NCBI GenBank assembly: GCA_937870755.1 | Contig: CALMZV010000026.1 | Location: forward strand, 1-64,000 | Direction: 5' to 3' | Length of the DNA: 64,000 nucleotides | From: an uncultured Methylocystaceae bacterium | Lineage (GTDB): Bacteria > Pseudomonadota > Alphaproteobacteria > Rhizobiales > Beijerinckiaceae | Shown: positions 1 to 8,719 of the stretch, piece after piece | How positions within the stretch are numbered: position 1 is the stretch's first letter | Layout of the letters: every line of letters begins with the position of its first letter | The notes under the pieces: model-generated | The model's input: only the letters and a program-made list of their open reading frames with translations | Databases searched by the model: none | Told to the model about the DNA's origin: nothing | Position numbers and translations under genes: made by a program

Positions 1-60
1 CCGGGGGGGGCCCCCCCCCCCCCGCCCCCGCCGCGGGGGGGGGGGGGGGGGGGGGGGGGC
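1..60. other. G/C homopolymer tract at the window edge
   Basis: The first 60 bases are almost only runs of G and C, including a G run of more than 20 bases. Nothing else in the window looks like this. It could be a contig end or base-calling artefact rather than biology. No coding or structural role can be supported. Confidence 0.6.
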
Positions 61-90
61 CGCAACAGGCGGTCCGGGTGCGGCTTGCCC

Positions 91-135
91 CTCATCCGGC
101 CTTCGGCCACCTTCTCCCCGCACACGGGGAGAAGG
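91..135. repeat. REP-like palindromic element upstream of the DUF559 gene
   Basis: Two adjacent hairpins are visible: GGCC-TTC-GGCC at 98-108, and CCTTCTCCCCG-CACA-CGGGGAGAAGG (11 perfect pairs) at 110-135. The right arm runs straight into GAAGGAAGAG, which lies about 5 bases before the next start codon and serves as its Shine-Dalgarno sequence. Palindromes of this style are common between genes in Rhizobiales. A related copy lies inside uvrC (6753-6819). Confidence 0.75.
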
Positions 136-145
136 AAGAGGCGCG

Positions 146-544
146 ATGCGTGGAGCTGACATCGAGCGCACGGAACGCGCGCGCGCACTAAGGAACGCCG
201 CGCCTTCGGCGGAATCGCTCTTGTGGTCGCGGTTGCGTGCGCGGCGACTTGGCGGATTCAAATTCGTGCGCCAGACGCCGATTGGGCCTTTCTTCGCCGA
301 TTTCTGTTGTCGCCCCGAAAAGCTGGTCGTGGAAATCGATGGCGCGACCCATTCGAGGGATGCGGAGATTGCGCGCGATGCGCGCCGCACAGGGTTTCTC
401 CGAAGCGAGGGCTACCGCGTTCTGCGTTTCACCAACGACGATGTCTTTTCCACGCTGGACGGCGTGCTGGAAACCCTTCTTGCCGCCCTCGAACGTCGCG
501 AGACGCTTGACCCCCTCTCCCCGCGAGCGGGGAGAGGGGGGTGA
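146..544 (+). CDS. DUF559 endonuclease-domain protein
   Basis: This 132-residue protein matches the DUF559 family, small single-domain proteins related to the very-short-patch-repair (Vsr) endonuclease fold. The pattern FADF followed by VVEIDGATH (about residues 50-69) fits the acidic active-site positions of that fold. The true substrate is unknown. The start at 146 is supported by GAAGGAAGAG just upstream. The last residues (LDPLSPRAGRGG) are encoded by a perfect palindrome at 511-540, so the gene has repeat DNA at both ends. This looks like an accessory or mobile cassette rather than part of an operon. Confidence 0.75.
   Translation: MRGADIERTERARALRNAAPSAESLLWSRLRARRLGGFKFVRQTPIGPFFADFCCRPEKLVVEIDGATHSRDAEIARDARRTGFLRSEGYRVLRFTNDDVFSTLDGVLETLLAALERRETLDPLSPRAGRGG
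511..540. repeat. 13-bp-arm palindrome at the 3' end of the DUF559 gene
   Basis: The arms CCCCCTCTCCCCG (511-523) and CGGGGAGAGGGGG (528-540) pair perfectly around a CGAG loop. The palindrome lies inside the coding sequence and ends two bases before the stop codon. It could act as an RNA hairpin that protects or ends the transcript, but no T-run follows. It resembles the upstream element at 110-135, sharing the CTCCCCG/CGGGGAG core. Confidence 0.75.
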
Positions 545-641
545 GGGGCGGCGCGTGACCACGGCGTTATCGAACTTCTTGGAGGGCGCTACCGGTTGGT
601 TCGTTGTTGACCGGATCGACGAAATAGGATAAAAAACCTAT

Positions 642-1247
642 ATGTCTCCCGACCCCGACCCCGACCTCGCCCGCCGCCCCCGCACCCTTCGCGTTTTCAC
701 CGATTCCGACATGGAGCGAATGCGCGATCTTTATTACGACCGCGCCGTGCCGCTGACGAAGGTCGCGGCGAAATTCGGCGTGCCTGTCTCCACCTTCCTG
801 CGCTGGATCGCGGAAATGGACTGGCCGCGCCGCTCCGTGCAGGCGGCGCGCGAGAATCCGCGCCGCGACCTGTTCGCGGAAGCCGAGGAACAGCGCGAAA
901 CGGAGCGGGCGCCGCGCCGGCGCAAGTCCGCCGGGCCGATCGATCCGTTCGGACTCGCACGCGATGTCGCCAGCGCCGCGCGGGCCGAACTCGACGCGTT
1001 GAAGCGCGAGCCGGCGCCGAAGGATTTCCTGTCGCGCCGCCGGCGCGCGGCGGTCATCGACCAGCTCTCGCGCGCGCTCGCGCGCATGCAGCGGATGGAG
1101 CGCGCGCGCGAGGACCGCGTCATGGAGCTCGAAAAGGCGACCCTTGCGCTCGCCCGTTCGCTCAAGCGCCCGAAGGCGCCGCCCGCGCGCAAGCGGCCGG
1201 GCGCGATCGTTCAGTCGTTCGGCGCCGGCGGCCTTCGCGAGTGGTGA
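642..1247 (+). CDS. Hypothetical protein with N-terminal helix-turn-helix
   Basis: The protein has 201 residues. Around residues 35-55 the pattern LTKVAAKFGVPVSTFLRW looks like a helix-turn-helix of the resolvase or terminase-small-subunit kind. The rest is very rich in Arg, Ala and Glu and probably helical or coiled, with a basic tail (KRPKAPPARKRPG). I do not recognise a named family. A DNA-binding role is an inference. No clear Shine-Dalgarno sequence precedes the ATG at 642, so the start is uncertain. The gene stands alone, with 166 bases before slyX. Confidence 0.6.
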   Translation: MSPDPDPDLARRPRTLRVFTDSDMERMRDLYYDRAVPLTKVAAKFGVPVSTFLRWIAEMDWPRRSVQAARENPRRDLFAEAEEQRETERAPRRRKSAGPIDPFGLARDVASAARAELDALKREPAPKDFLSRRRRAAVIDQLSRALARMQRMERAREDRVMELEKATLALARSLKRPKAPPARKRPGAIVQSFGAGGLREW

Positions 1248-1413
1248 GACGCCGCGAGGCTCCAAAGCCCGCCGTCCTTGCGCGGCGCGCGGTTCCGCTG
1301 CGTGAGCACGGGCGGGCGCCTCGGGATGGCTGTTTTGCTCGCACGCACTGACGACATGGGGGCGGACGCGCGGCCGTTCCGTGCTATGCCGGCGGCGCAA
1401 CGGGAATGGAACA

Positions 1414-1620
1414 GTGACGGATGAATTGCAGGCGCGGCTCGATGCGCTCGAGATGCGGGTCGCCCATCAGGATCGCGTCATCGCCGATCTCAACGACGTG
1501 ATCGTCGAGCACTGGCGCAAGATCGCCGCGCTCGAACGGCATATCGGCCTGTTGCGCGAGGAATTGCAGAATATCGCGCCCGCCCGCGAGGGGCAGGAGC
1601 CGCCGCCGCCCCACTACTGA
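1414..1620 (+). CDS. slyX: SlyX family protein
   Basis: This small protein of 68 residues is mostly one coiled coil (LQARLDALEMRVAHQDRVIADL) and ends in PPHY, the signature tail of the SlyX family. Its molecular function is unknown. The reading frame is open further upstream, but the GTG at 1414 preceded by GGGAATGGA gives the usual family length and N terminus, so I chose it. It converges on gdhA, with 23 bases between the two stop codons. Confidence 0.85.
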   Translation: MTDELQARLDALEMRVAHQDRVIADLNDVIVEHWRKIAALERHIGLLREELQNIAPAREGQEPPPPHY

Positions 1621-1643
1621 AGGCGGCGGCGCATTTCGAAGCT

Positions 1644-2993
1644 TCAGATCACGCCCTGCGCCATCATGGCGTCGGCGACCTTCACGAAGCCGGCGATGTT
1701 CGCGCCGTCGACGTAGCTGACCGAGCCGTCCGGCCGAACGCCGTGTTCGAGGCATTTCTGGTGGATGCCGACCATGATGGTGTGCAGCCGGCCGTCCACT
1801 TCGTCCGCCGGCCAGGACAGACGCATCGCGTTCTGGCTCATTTCGAGGCCGGACGTCGCCACGCCGCCGGCGTTGCTCGCCTTGCCGGGCGCATAGAGCA
1901 CGTCGGCGTCCTCGAAAATCTTCACGGCGTCGGCGGTGGTCGGCATGTTGGCGCCCTCGGCCACGCAGATCACCTTGTTCTTCACCAGCGTGCGGGCGTC
2001 GGCGACGTTCAGCTCGTTCTGCGTCGCCGACGGCAGCGCCACGTCCACCGGCACATGCCAGGGCGTGCGGCCTTCCAGGAAGGTCGTCTTCGTCAGCTTG
2101 GCGTAATCGGAGACGCGACCGAGAAGGTTGTTCTTCACGTCCATGAGAATTTCGAGCTTCTCGCGGTCGAACCCGTCCTCGTCGACCATCGTGCCGCTGG
2201 AATCGGAAATGGTGACGACCTTGGCGCCGAGCGCCATGGCTTTCTCAATCGCATATTGCGCGACGTTGCCGGAGCCCGACACGCTGACGCGCGCGCCCTC
2301 GAAACTGCGCCCGCGGCGTTTCAGCATCTGTTCGGCGAAATAGACCGTGCCGTAGCCGGTCGCCTCGGGGCGGATCAGCGAACCGCCGTAGCTCAGGCCC
2401 TTGCCGGTGAAGACGCAGTCGGCGCGGTTGGTCAGCTTGCGCATCATGCCCGTCATGAAACCGATCTCGCGACCGCCGACGCCAATGTCGCCGGCCGGCA
2501 CGTCGGTATGGGCGCCCACATGGCGAAACAGCTCCGACACGAAGGCCTGGCAGAAGCGCATCACCTCGCCGTTCGACTTGCCCTTGGGGTCGAAGTCTGA
2601 CCCGCCCTTGCCGCCGCCCATCGGCAGCGTGGTCAGCGCGTTCTTGAACGTCTGTTCGAAGGCGAGGAATTTCAGGATGGACAGATTGACGGACGGGTGG
2701 AAACGCAGCCCCCCCTTGTAGGGGCCGATGGCCGAATTGTGCTGCACGCGGTAGCCGCGATTGACCTGCACCTCGCCGCGGTCGTCGACCCAGCAGACGC
2801 GGAACAGGATGACCCGCTCGGGCTCGACGATCCGCTGGATGAGGCCGTGCTCGGCGTATTTCGGATTGCGCTCGATGAATGGCCACACGCTTTCGAGCAC
2901 TTCCGTCGTGGCTTGCAGGAATTCCGGTTGTCCCGGGTTGGCCGCCTGCACCCCTGCGAGGAAATCCTCAAGCGACCCGTTTTTGTTCACCAT
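1644..2993 (-). CDS. gdhA: NADP-specific glutamate dehydrogenase
   Basis: This 449-residue enzyme reductively aminates 2-oxoglutarate to glutamate, a route of ammonium assimilation. The N-terminal dimerisation and catalytic region carries the glutamate dehydrogenase signature with the catalytic lysine (LPMGGGKGGSDFDPKG, about residues 121-136). The C-terminal half is a Rossmann domain (VSGSGNVAQYAIEKA). The length is typical of the hexameric bacterial NADP type. It is transcribed alone; 130 bases separate its start from the end of prs upstream. Confidence 0.96.
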   Translation of the reverse strand: MVNKNGSLEDFLAGVQAANPGQPEFLQATTEVLESVWPFIERNPKYAEHGLIQRIVEPERVILFRVCWVDDRGEVQVNRGYRVQHNSAIGPYKGGLRFHPSVNLSILKFLAFEQTFKNALTTLPMGGGKGGSDFDPKGKSNGEVMRFCQAFVSELFRHVGAHTDVPAGDIGVGGREIGFMTGMMRKLTNRADCVFTGKGLSYGGSLIRPEATGYGTVYFAEQMLKRRGRSFEGARVSVSGSGNVAQYAIEKAMALGAKVVTISDSSGTMVDEDGFDREKLEILMDVKNNLLGRVSDYAKLTKTTFLEGRTPWHVPVDVALPSATQNELNVADARTLVKNKVICVAEGANMPTTADAVKIFEDADVLYAPGKASNAGGVATSGLEMSQNAMRLSWPADEVDGRLHTIMVGIHQKCLEHGVRPDGSVSYVDGANIAGFVKVADAMMAQGVI

Positions 2994-3123
2994 TACGCCC
3001 TCCAGCCCAAATTTTCGGCATGGGCCTTCGCAGCGTTTGACCGGCAGGTCAATGCATGGCGCTCAAAAAACGTGCGATTGAACGTCACACGGGCGTTCTG
3101 TTCGAAAAAAGGTCAGAATCGTC

Positions 3124-4065
3124 TCAGTCGAACAGGCTGGAGACCGATTCCTCCTTGGCCGTGCGGGCGATGGCCTCGCCGATCAGACCGGCGATGGTGA
3201 TGACCCGGATGTTCCTGGCCAGCCGGATGGCCTCCGTGGGGGCGATGGTGTCGGTGATGACCAGTTCCTTCAGCTTGGAGGACGAGATGCGCGCCACCGC
3301 GCCGCCCGACAGCACGCCGTGGGTGATGTAGGCGTAGACGTCCTTCGCGCCCTCGTTCAGCAGCGCCTCGGCCGCGTTGCAGAGCGTGCCGCCGGAATCG
3401 ACGATGTCGTCGACCAGAATGCAGCTCTTGCCCGCCACCTCGCCGATGATGTTCATCACTTCCGATTCGCCCGCGCGCTCGCGGCGCTTGTCGACAATGG
3501 CGAGGGGCGCGTCGATCCGTTTGGCGATGGCGCGGGCGCGCACCACGCCGCCGACGTCCGGCGACACGACCATCACGTTCGACAGGTCGAGCTTTTCCTT
3601 GATGTCGCGCACCATCACGGGGGCTGCGAACAGATTGTCGGTCGGAATGTCGAAAAAGCCCTGAATCTGGCCGGCGTGCAGGTCGACCGTCAGCACGCGG
3701 TCGGCGCCGGCGCGCGTGATGAGATTGGCCACCAGTTTGGCGGAGATCGGCGTGCGGGGGCCCGCCTTGCGGTCCTGCCGGGCGTAGCCGAAATAGGGCA
3801 CGACCGCCGTGATGCGCCGGGCGGAGGCGCGCCGCAGCGCGTCCGTCATGATCAGCAGCTCCATCAGGTGGTCGTTGGCCGGAAACGAGGTGGACTGCAC
3901 GATGAACGTGTCCTGGCCGCGCACGTTTTCCTGAATCTCGACGAAAATCTCCATGTCCGCGAAACGGCGGACCTGGCAATGGGTGAGCGGGGCGCCGAGA
4001 TAGGCGGCGACGGCTTCTGTCAGGGGCCGGTTGGAGTTGCCCGCCAGAATTTTCATGCCCGCCAT
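3124..4065 (-). CDS. prs: Ribose-phosphate pyrophosphokinase (PRPP synthetase)
   Basis: This protein of 313 residues makes PRPP from ribose 5-phosphate and ATP, feeding purine, pyrimidine, histidine, tryptophan and NAD synthesis. Visible motifs are the flexible loop [10 protein letters not shown], the binding segment [15 protein letters not shown] and the PRPP-binding loop [13 protein letters not shown]. The length matches class I bacterial enzymes. An in-frame second ATG three codons in (4056) gives MKILAGNSN, which resembles many homologues, so either start is possible. Apt, elsewhere in this window, uses its product. Confidence 0.96.
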   Translation of the reverse strand: MAGMKILAGNSNRPLTEAVAAYLGAPLTHCQVRRFADMEIFVEIQENVRGQDTFIVQSTSFPANDHLMELLIMTDALRRASARRITAVVPYFGYARQDRKAGPRTPISAKLVANLITRAGADRVLTVDLHAGQIQGFFDIPTDNLFAAPVMVRDIKEKLDLSNVMVVSPDVGGVVRARAIAKRIDAPLAIVDKRRERAGESEVMNIIGEVAGKSCILVDDIVDSGGTLCNAAEALLNEGAKDVYAYITHGVLSGGAVARISSSKLKELVITDTIAPTEAIRLARNIRVITIAGLIGEAIARTAKEESVSSLFD

Positions 4066-4178
4066 TGTGCGCCCCGTGTCAGTCGCGGGCGGTCATAGCA
4101 GCCGGTTCGGACGCTCACAATACGACAGGCCGGCGACGCCGCAGGTTTGCGCACAGCTATTGCGCCGGCAGGCGGCCG

Positions 4179-4772
4179 CTATTGCGCAGCCGCCAGACCG
4201 ACGCGCGGCGCGGGGGTGGACGGCGGCGCGGATCTGGCGATGGCGGTCGCGCCGCCGGCGGCCGCGATCGCCTCGGGTGTGTTGGACAGGGCGGCGGCCA
4301 TGTCGTCGGCCGCGCGGTCGGCCAGAAGGCGCAGCGTCGTCTCCTCGAGCGCCCAGGGATCGGCGCCGGCGCCGCGCGCGGTCGCCTCGCCCGACAGACG
4401 CATGGCGCGGCGCCGGTCCTTGTCGAACATGTCGAACACGTAGGAAACGCGAGTCGCGCCGGCCTCGGCGGGGGCGGCGGAGAGGTAGAAGCGCAGAAGG
4501 TAGTCGGCCTTGCCGGGCTCGGCGATGGCGACGTCGCGGGCGGCGGCGGCCGGCGCCAGCGCGGCGGCGAACCTGTCGGCCGCCTCGCGCGGCGCGCCGT
4601 TCACGCCCGCCAGCGCCGCCCGCGCGCCGGCCGGGCTTACGCCCTCGCGGCGGGCGATGCGGGCCGCCGGCTCGATCTGCGCCTGCCCGACGGTGTCCAC
4701 GCAGCCCGAAACGGCCATCGCAAGGCCCGCGAGCGCCACCGCGCGCGCCGCGTTCAAGCGGTCCAGTCGCAT
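4179..4772 (-). CDS. Putative lipoprotein of unknown function
   Basis: The protein has 197 residues. It starts with a signal peptide and lipobox (GLAMAVSGC), so it is probably lipidated on Cys 24 and anchored in the envelope. The mature part is Ala-rich and I do not recognise a domain. The frame is open far upstream, but the ATG at 4772 is preceded by GGGAGGAAG, and only this start exposes a signal peptide. It lies alone between prs and the small PhnA-like gene. Confidence 0.75.
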   Translation of the reverse strand: MRLDRLNAARAVALAGLAMAVSGCVDTVGQAQIEPAARIARREGVSPAGARAALAGVNGAPREAADRFAAALAPAAAARDVAIAEPGKADYLLRFYLSAAPAEAGATRVSYVFDMFDKDRRRAMRLSGEATARGAGADPWALEETTLRLLADRAADDMAAALSNTPEAIAAAGGATAIARSAPPSTPAPRVGLAAAQ

Positions 4773-4928
4773 GTCGACTTCCTCCCAGGGTCGGTCGAAA
4801 CCTAGGCGCAGGCCGCGCCGCCGTCCAGAACGCGGTCGCCTTCCGGCGCAGGCGCCGCGGCTGCCGGGCGCAGGACATTGCGCGCGCGGGCGCGGCCTGT
4901 CATTGAGCGGCCGGAAAGGAGCGCCGGA

Positions 4929-5153
4929 ATGACCGACGACATGGATGTACGCGACTGCAACGGAGCGAAGCTCGCCGACGGCGACAACGTCACGCTGATC
5001 AAGGATCTGAAGGTGAAGGGTTCGTCCGTCACGCTCAAGCGCGGGACGGTGGTGAAGTCGATCCGCCTGACCGACGATCCCGGCGAGATCGAGGGCAAGT
5101 CGGACAAGGTGAAGGGCCTCGTGCTGAAAACCGAGTTCGTGAAAAAGGCCTGA
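4929..5153 (+). CDS. Small PhnA/YjdM-like protein lacking the zinc ribbon
   Basis: At 74 residues ([20 protein letters not shown]...) this corresponds to the C-terminal domain of the PhnA/YjdM family, a five-stranded barrel-like fold with the pattern [20 protein letters not shown]. Full-length YjdM proteins are about 110 residues with an N-terminal CxxC zinc ribbon, which is missing here. Despite the old 'alkylphosphonate' name, the function is not known. The start is supported by GGAAAGGAG a few bases upstream. Confidence 0.8.
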   Translation: MTDDMDVRDCNGAKLADGDNVTLIKDLKVKGSSVTLKRGTVVKSIRLTDDPGEIEGKSDKVKGLVLKTEFVKKA

Positions 5154-5214
5154 ATCGTTCGCTCGAGCGGCCCGTCGGGTTGCATCGGCGGGCGCGCGCG
5201 ACCTAAATCGGAGC

Positions 5215-7284
5215 ATGACTCCCAAACCAGCGCCCGACGCGCCCGCCGACGCTTTCGCGGACGACAACGCGCTCGACGAAGAGCAGAGCCTGCCGGCGCC
5301 CGATCTCGATTTCGCGGACACGGCGCCGGCCTCGCTCGCGCGTGGCGTGGAGGCGATCCGCGCGCAGTGGAAGACCGCGCCGCTCGGACCGGGCGTCTAT
5401 CGCATGATCGGCGCGGACGGCGAGGTGCTCTATGTGGGCAAGGCGCGCAGCATCAAGAAGCGCATTGCGTCCTACATGCGCGGCGAGGGCCACACCAACC
5501 GCATCGCGCGGATGATCGCGCTCACCGCCTCCATGGTTCTCGTTTCGACGCAGACCGAGACCGAGGCGCTGCTGCTCGAAACCAATCTCATCAAACAGCT
5601 CAAGCCGCGCTTCAACGTGCTGATGCGCGACGACAAGAGCTTTCCCTACATTCTCATCACGCGCGACCACCCGGCGCCGCAGATCGCCAAACATCGCGGC
5701 GCGCGCACGCGCAAGGGCGATTATTTCGGCCCCTTCGCGAGCGCGCAGGCGGTGCATCGCACGCTCAACGCGCTGGAGCGCGCCTTCCTCCTGCGCTCAT
5801 GCTCGGATTCCTATTACGAGAACCGCACGCGACCGTGCCTGCTCCACCAGATCAAGCGCTGCTCCGGCCCGTGCACCGGCGAGATCGCGCTGGCCGACTA
5901 CGCGCTGCTGGTGAACGAGGCGCACGATTTTCTCTCCGGCAGGAGCCGGGCGGTGCGGGCGGCGCTGGCGCAGGAGATGGAGGCGGCGGCCGGAAAGCTC
6001 GAATTCGAAACGGCGGCGCGGCTGCGCGATCGCATCGCGGCGCTCTCGGCCATCCAGGGCCAGCAGGGGATCAATCCGCGCGGCGTGGAGGAGGCCGACG
6101 TCTTCGCCGTCGCCGAGCAGGCGGGCCAGTTCTGCATCGAGGTCTTCTTCATCCGCACGTTCCAGAACTGGGGCAACCGCGCCTATTTTCCGCGCGCCGA
6201 CCGCTCGCTTTCGCAAGGCGAGGTGCTCGACGCCTTCGTCGCGCAGTTCTACGCCGAGCGGCCGGCGCCGGCGCGCGTGCTGCTGAACGCGGCGATCGAG
6301 GATCGCGAGCTTCTGGCCGAAGCGCTGTCGCTGCGCACGGGCCGCAGGGTGGAGGTCGCCTGTCCGCAGCGCGGCGAGAAGCGCGAGCTGGTCGAGCATG
6401 CGGCCGCCAACGCGCGCGAGACGCTGGCGCGCAAGCTGGCGGAGGCGGCGAGCCAGGAAAAGCTGCTGGCCGCGCTCGCCGGCGCGCTCGGGGTGGAGAA
6501 AAAACTGCGGCGCGTGGAAGTCTACGACAATTCCCACATCGCCGGCGCCAACGCCATCGGCGCGATGATCGTCGCCGGCGCGGGCGGGTTCATGAAGCAG
6601 CACTACCGCACGTTCAACATCCAGAGAGCGGAGCTGACGCCCGGCGACGATTACGGAATGATGCGCGAGGTCCTGCAACGGCGTTTCGCCCGGCTGAAAC
6701 GGGAAACGCGGGAGCCGGAGACCGCGCCCGAGGCCGCCGGCGATCCGCAGTGCGCCGCCCCCCCATCGGGAGGTTCCGGCCGCCTTCCGCCCGTCGACGG
6801 GGAGAAGGAGGAGGGGGCGGACGCCTTTCCGGCCTGGCCCGACCTCGTGATCGTCGACGGCGGGCGCGGGCAGTTCGAGGCCGCGCGCGCCGTGCTGGCG
6901 GAGCTGGGCGTGGGCGATGTGGCGCTCGCCGCGATCGCCAAGGGCGCGGATCGCGATTCGGGGCGCGAGCAGTTTTTCGTGGAGGGCCGCGCGCCTTTCA
7001 GGCTCGCCCCGCGCGATCCCGCGCTCTATCTGGCGCAGCGCCTGCGCGACGAGGCGCATCGCTTCGCCATCGGCACGCATCGGGCGCGGCGCAGGAAAGC
7101 GTTCACGCGTTCGCCGCTCGACGAGATCGCGGGCGTGGGGCCGGCGCGCAAACGCGCGCTGCTGCAGGCCTTCGGCACGGCCAAGGCCGTGTCGCGCGCC
7201 TCGCTGGCCGATCTCGAAAAGACGCCCGGCGTGAATGCGGCGACCGCGCGGCTGGTCTATGCTCATTTCAACGAGAAAGGGTGA
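5215..7284 (+). CDS. uvrC: Excinuclease ABC subunit C
   Basis: UvrC makes the two incisions of nucleotide excision repair after recruitment by UvrB at a lesion. The 689 residues show an extra acidic N-terminal stretch, a GIY-YIG nuclease domain ([20 protein letters not shown], about residues 60-80), a UvrB-interacting UVR motif (around 260-290), an RNase H-like endonuclease domain ([31 protein letters not shown]) and C-terminal helix-hairpin-helix repeats ([13 protein letters not shown]). Between the two parts of the endonuclease domain sits a Gly/Pro-rich linker encoded by a palindromic repeat (6753-6819). It is followed 6 bases later by pgsA. Confidence 0.96.
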   Translation: MTPKPAPDAPADAFADDNALDEEQSLPAPDLDFADTAPASLARGVEAIRAQWKTAPLGPGVYRMIGADGEVLYVGKARSIKKRIASYMRGEGHTNRIARMIALTASMVLVSTQTETEALLLETNLIKQLKPRFNVLMRDDKSFPYILITRDHPAPQIAKHRGARTRKGDYFGPFASAQAVHRTLNALERAFLLRSCSDSYYENRTRPCLLHQIKRCSGPCTGEIALADYALLVNEAHDFLSGRSRAVRAALAQEMEAAAGKLEFETAARLRDRIAALSAIQGQQGINPRGVEEADVFAVAEQAGQFCIEVFFIRTFQNWGNRAYFPRADRSLSQGEVLDAFVAQFYAERPAPARVLLNAAIEDRELLAEALSLRTGRRVEVACPQRGEKRELVEHAAANARETLARKLAEAASQEKLLAALAGALGVEKKLRRVEVYDNSHIAGANAIGAMIVAGAGGFMKQHYRTFNIQRAELTPGDDYGMMREVLQRRFARLKRETREPETAPEAAGDPQCAAPPSGGSGRLPPVDGEKEEGADAFPAWPDLVIVDGGRGQFEAARAVLAELGVGDVALAAIAKGADRDSGREQFFVEGRAPFRLAPRDPALYLAQRLRDEAHRFAIGTHRARRRKAFTRSPLDEIAGVGPARKRALLQAFGTAKAVSRASLADLEKTPGVNAATARLVYAHFNEKG
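6753..6819. repeat. REP-like palindrome inserted in frame inside uvrC
   Basis: CCTTC-CG-CCCGTCGACGGG-GA-GAAGG (6783-6808) forms a hairpin inside the uvrC reading frame, flanked by a C run and a G run. Its right arm CGGGGAGAAGG (6798-6808) is identical to that of the intergenic element at 125-135, and the preceding TTCCGGCCGCCTTC resembles the TTCGGCCACCTTC there. It encodes a Pro/Gly/Glu-rich linker ([19 protein letters not shown]). Confidence 0.6.
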
Positions 7285-7290
7285 GGCGCC

Positions 7291-7980
7291 GTGCCCGACC
7301 CGACAGCGCCCGAGCGCAGCCATATTGACGATCCGGTCGGCGGCATGTTCCCTGCCGCCATGTCTTCGACGTCGCTGCCGGAGCGCGGCGCCCGCGCGCG
7401 CAAGGGCGCGGGCCCCTGGTCCTTGCCGAACATCCTCACCTACGGCCGTGTCGTCGCCGTGCCGGTGGTGGTGGCGCTCATGTTCTGGCCGGACGAATTC
7501 TGGATGCGCTGGACCGCGCTCGGCCTGTTCACGCTGGCGGCGATCACCGATTTCCTGGACGGTTATCTGGCGCGCGCCTGGTCGCAGCAATCCTCCATGG
7601 GGCGGATGCTCGACCCGATCGCCGACAAGCTGCTGGTGGCGGCCGTTCTGCTGATGCTGGTGGCCGACCGCACCATCGCGAGCTGGTCGCTGTGGGCGGC
7701 GATCGTCATATTGTGCCGCGAGATTCTGGTCTCGGGCCTGCGCGAGTTTCTGGCCGAGCTGAAGGTTTCCGTGCCCGTGAGCGCGGTCGCCAAGTGGAAG
7801 ACCACGGTGCAGCTCATCGCGCTCGGCTTTCTGATCGCCGGGCGGGCGGGCGAACACGTGCTGCCGGGCACCACGCGCATCGGCCTCGTTCTGCTGTGGG
7901 TCGCCGCCCTCCTCACGCTCTACACCGGCTGGGACTATATGAAGGCTGGACTGAAACACGTGACGAAGGAGGCGCCGTGA
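7291..7980 (+). CDS. pgsA: CDP-diacylglycerol--glycerol-3-phosphate 3-phosphatidyltransferase
   Basis: PgsA commits CDP-diacylglycerol to phosphatidylglycerol and cardiolipin synthesis at the inner membrane. The 229-residue protein carries the CDP-alcohol phosphotransferase motif D-G-x2-A-R-x8-G-x3-D-x3-D (DGYLARAWSQQSSMGRMLD then PIAD, about residues 90-112) and several hydrophobic helices. About 40 N-terminal residues before WSLPNILTYGR are longer than in most PgsA proteins. It is downstream of uvrC and overlaps moaD by 4 bases (GTGA), so uvrC-pgsA-moaD-moaE is probably one operon. Confidence 0.93.
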   Translation: MPDPTAPERSHIDDPVGGMFPAAMSSTSLPERGARARKGAGPWSLPNILTYGRVVAVPVVVALMFWPDEFWMRWTALGLFTLAAITDFLDGYLARAWSQQSSMGRMLDPIADKLLVAAVLLMLVADRTIASWSLWAAIVILCREILVSGLREFLAELKVSVPVSAVAKWKTTVQLIALGFLIAGRAGEHVLPGTTRIGLVLLWVAALLTLYTGWDYMKAGLKHVTKEAP

Positions 7981-8228
7981 AAGCCGTCTATTTCGCCTGG
8001 GTGCGCGAGCGGATCGGCCGGACGGACGAGGATATCGCGCCGCCGGCCTCGGTGGCCACCGTCGGCGACCTGATCGCCTGGCTGTCGGCGCGCGGCGAAA
8101 ACTACGCCTTCGCGTTCGAGAAGGCGGGCGCGATCCGCGCCGCGCTCGACAGAAAACATGTCAAACACGACGCGCCGATCGCCGGCGCGCGCGAGGTGGC
8201 CTTCTTTCCGCCGATGACCGGGGGCTGA
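7977..8228 (+). CDS. moaD: Molybdopterin synthase sulfur-carrier subunit
   Basis: This ubiquitin-like protein of 83 residues ends in the diagnostic Gly-Gly (PPMTGG), whose C terminus is adenylated and thiocarboxylated to carry sulfur for molybdopterin synthase. The GTG start overlaps the pgsA stop codon, and moaE begins one base after the stop. The nearby MsrP, a molybdenum enzyme, depends on this cofactor pathway; the other moa genes are not in the window. Confidence 0.93.
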   Translation: MKAVYFAWVRERIGRTDEDIAPPASVATVGDLIAWLSARGENYAFAFEKAGAIRAALDRKHVKHDAPIAGAREVAFFPPMTGG

Positions 8229-8229
8229 G

Positions 8230-8691
8230 ATGGCGCGGGTGCGCGTGCAGGCGGCGCCGTTCGATGTCGCGGCCGAGACGCGGGCGCTGACGGGCGGCCG
8301 CACCGACATCGGCGCGGTCGTGACTTTCGTCGGGCTGTGCCGCGACGAGGGCGGGACGCTGGCGGCCCTCGAACTCGAACACTACCCCGGCATGGCGGAA
8401 GACGAGATCCGGCGCGTGGCGGACGAGGCGCAGGCGCGCTGGCCGCTGATGGGCCTGACCGCCATCCATCGCCACGGGCCGATCGCGCCGGGTGAGGAGA
8501 TCGTGCTGGTGATCGCCTGCTCGGCGCATCGGGCGGCGGCGTTCGCGGCGGCCGAGTTCCTCATGGATTTCCTGAAGACGCGCGCGCCGTTCTGGAAAAA
8601 GGAACGCCGCCGCGACGGGCGCGACGGCGATTGGGTCGATGCGCGCGAAGAAGACGAAACCGTCCTTGCGCGGTGGTCGAGCCGCCCGTGA
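8230..8691 (+). CDS. moaE: Molybdopterin synthase catalytic subunit
   Basis: MoaE (153 residues) converts precursor Z (cPMP) to molybdopterin using two thiocarboxylated MoaD subunits. Recognisable segments are GAVVTFVGLCRDE near the N terminus, IHRHGPIAPGEEIVLVIACSAHR in the middle, and the lysine-containing catalytic segment APFWKKERR. It directly follows moaD in the same operon. Confidence 0.94.
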   Translation: MARVRVQAAPFDVAAETRALTGGRTDIGAVVTFVGLCRDEGGTLAALELEHYPGMAEDEIRRVADEAQARWPLMGLTAIHRHGPIAPGEEIVLVIACSAHRAAAFAAAEFLMDFLKTRAPFWKKERRRDGRDGDWVDAREEDETVLARWSSRP

Positions 8692-8696
8692 ACGGG

Positions 8697-8719
8697 CGCT
8701 CGCTTCAACGAGCGTGTTT
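8697..8719 (+). terminator. Possible weak terminator after moaE
   Basis: CGCTCG (8697-8702) pairs with CGAGCG (8709-8714) around a CTTCAA loop, followed by TGTTT. The stem is short and the T-run interrupted, so termination is plausible but weak. It lies between the convergent ends of moaE and the small membrane protein gene. Confidence 0.35.

Noticed and set aside
5797-7959. A long minus-strand open frame opposite uvrC and pgsA
   Set aside because: Antisense shadow with no recognisable domain.
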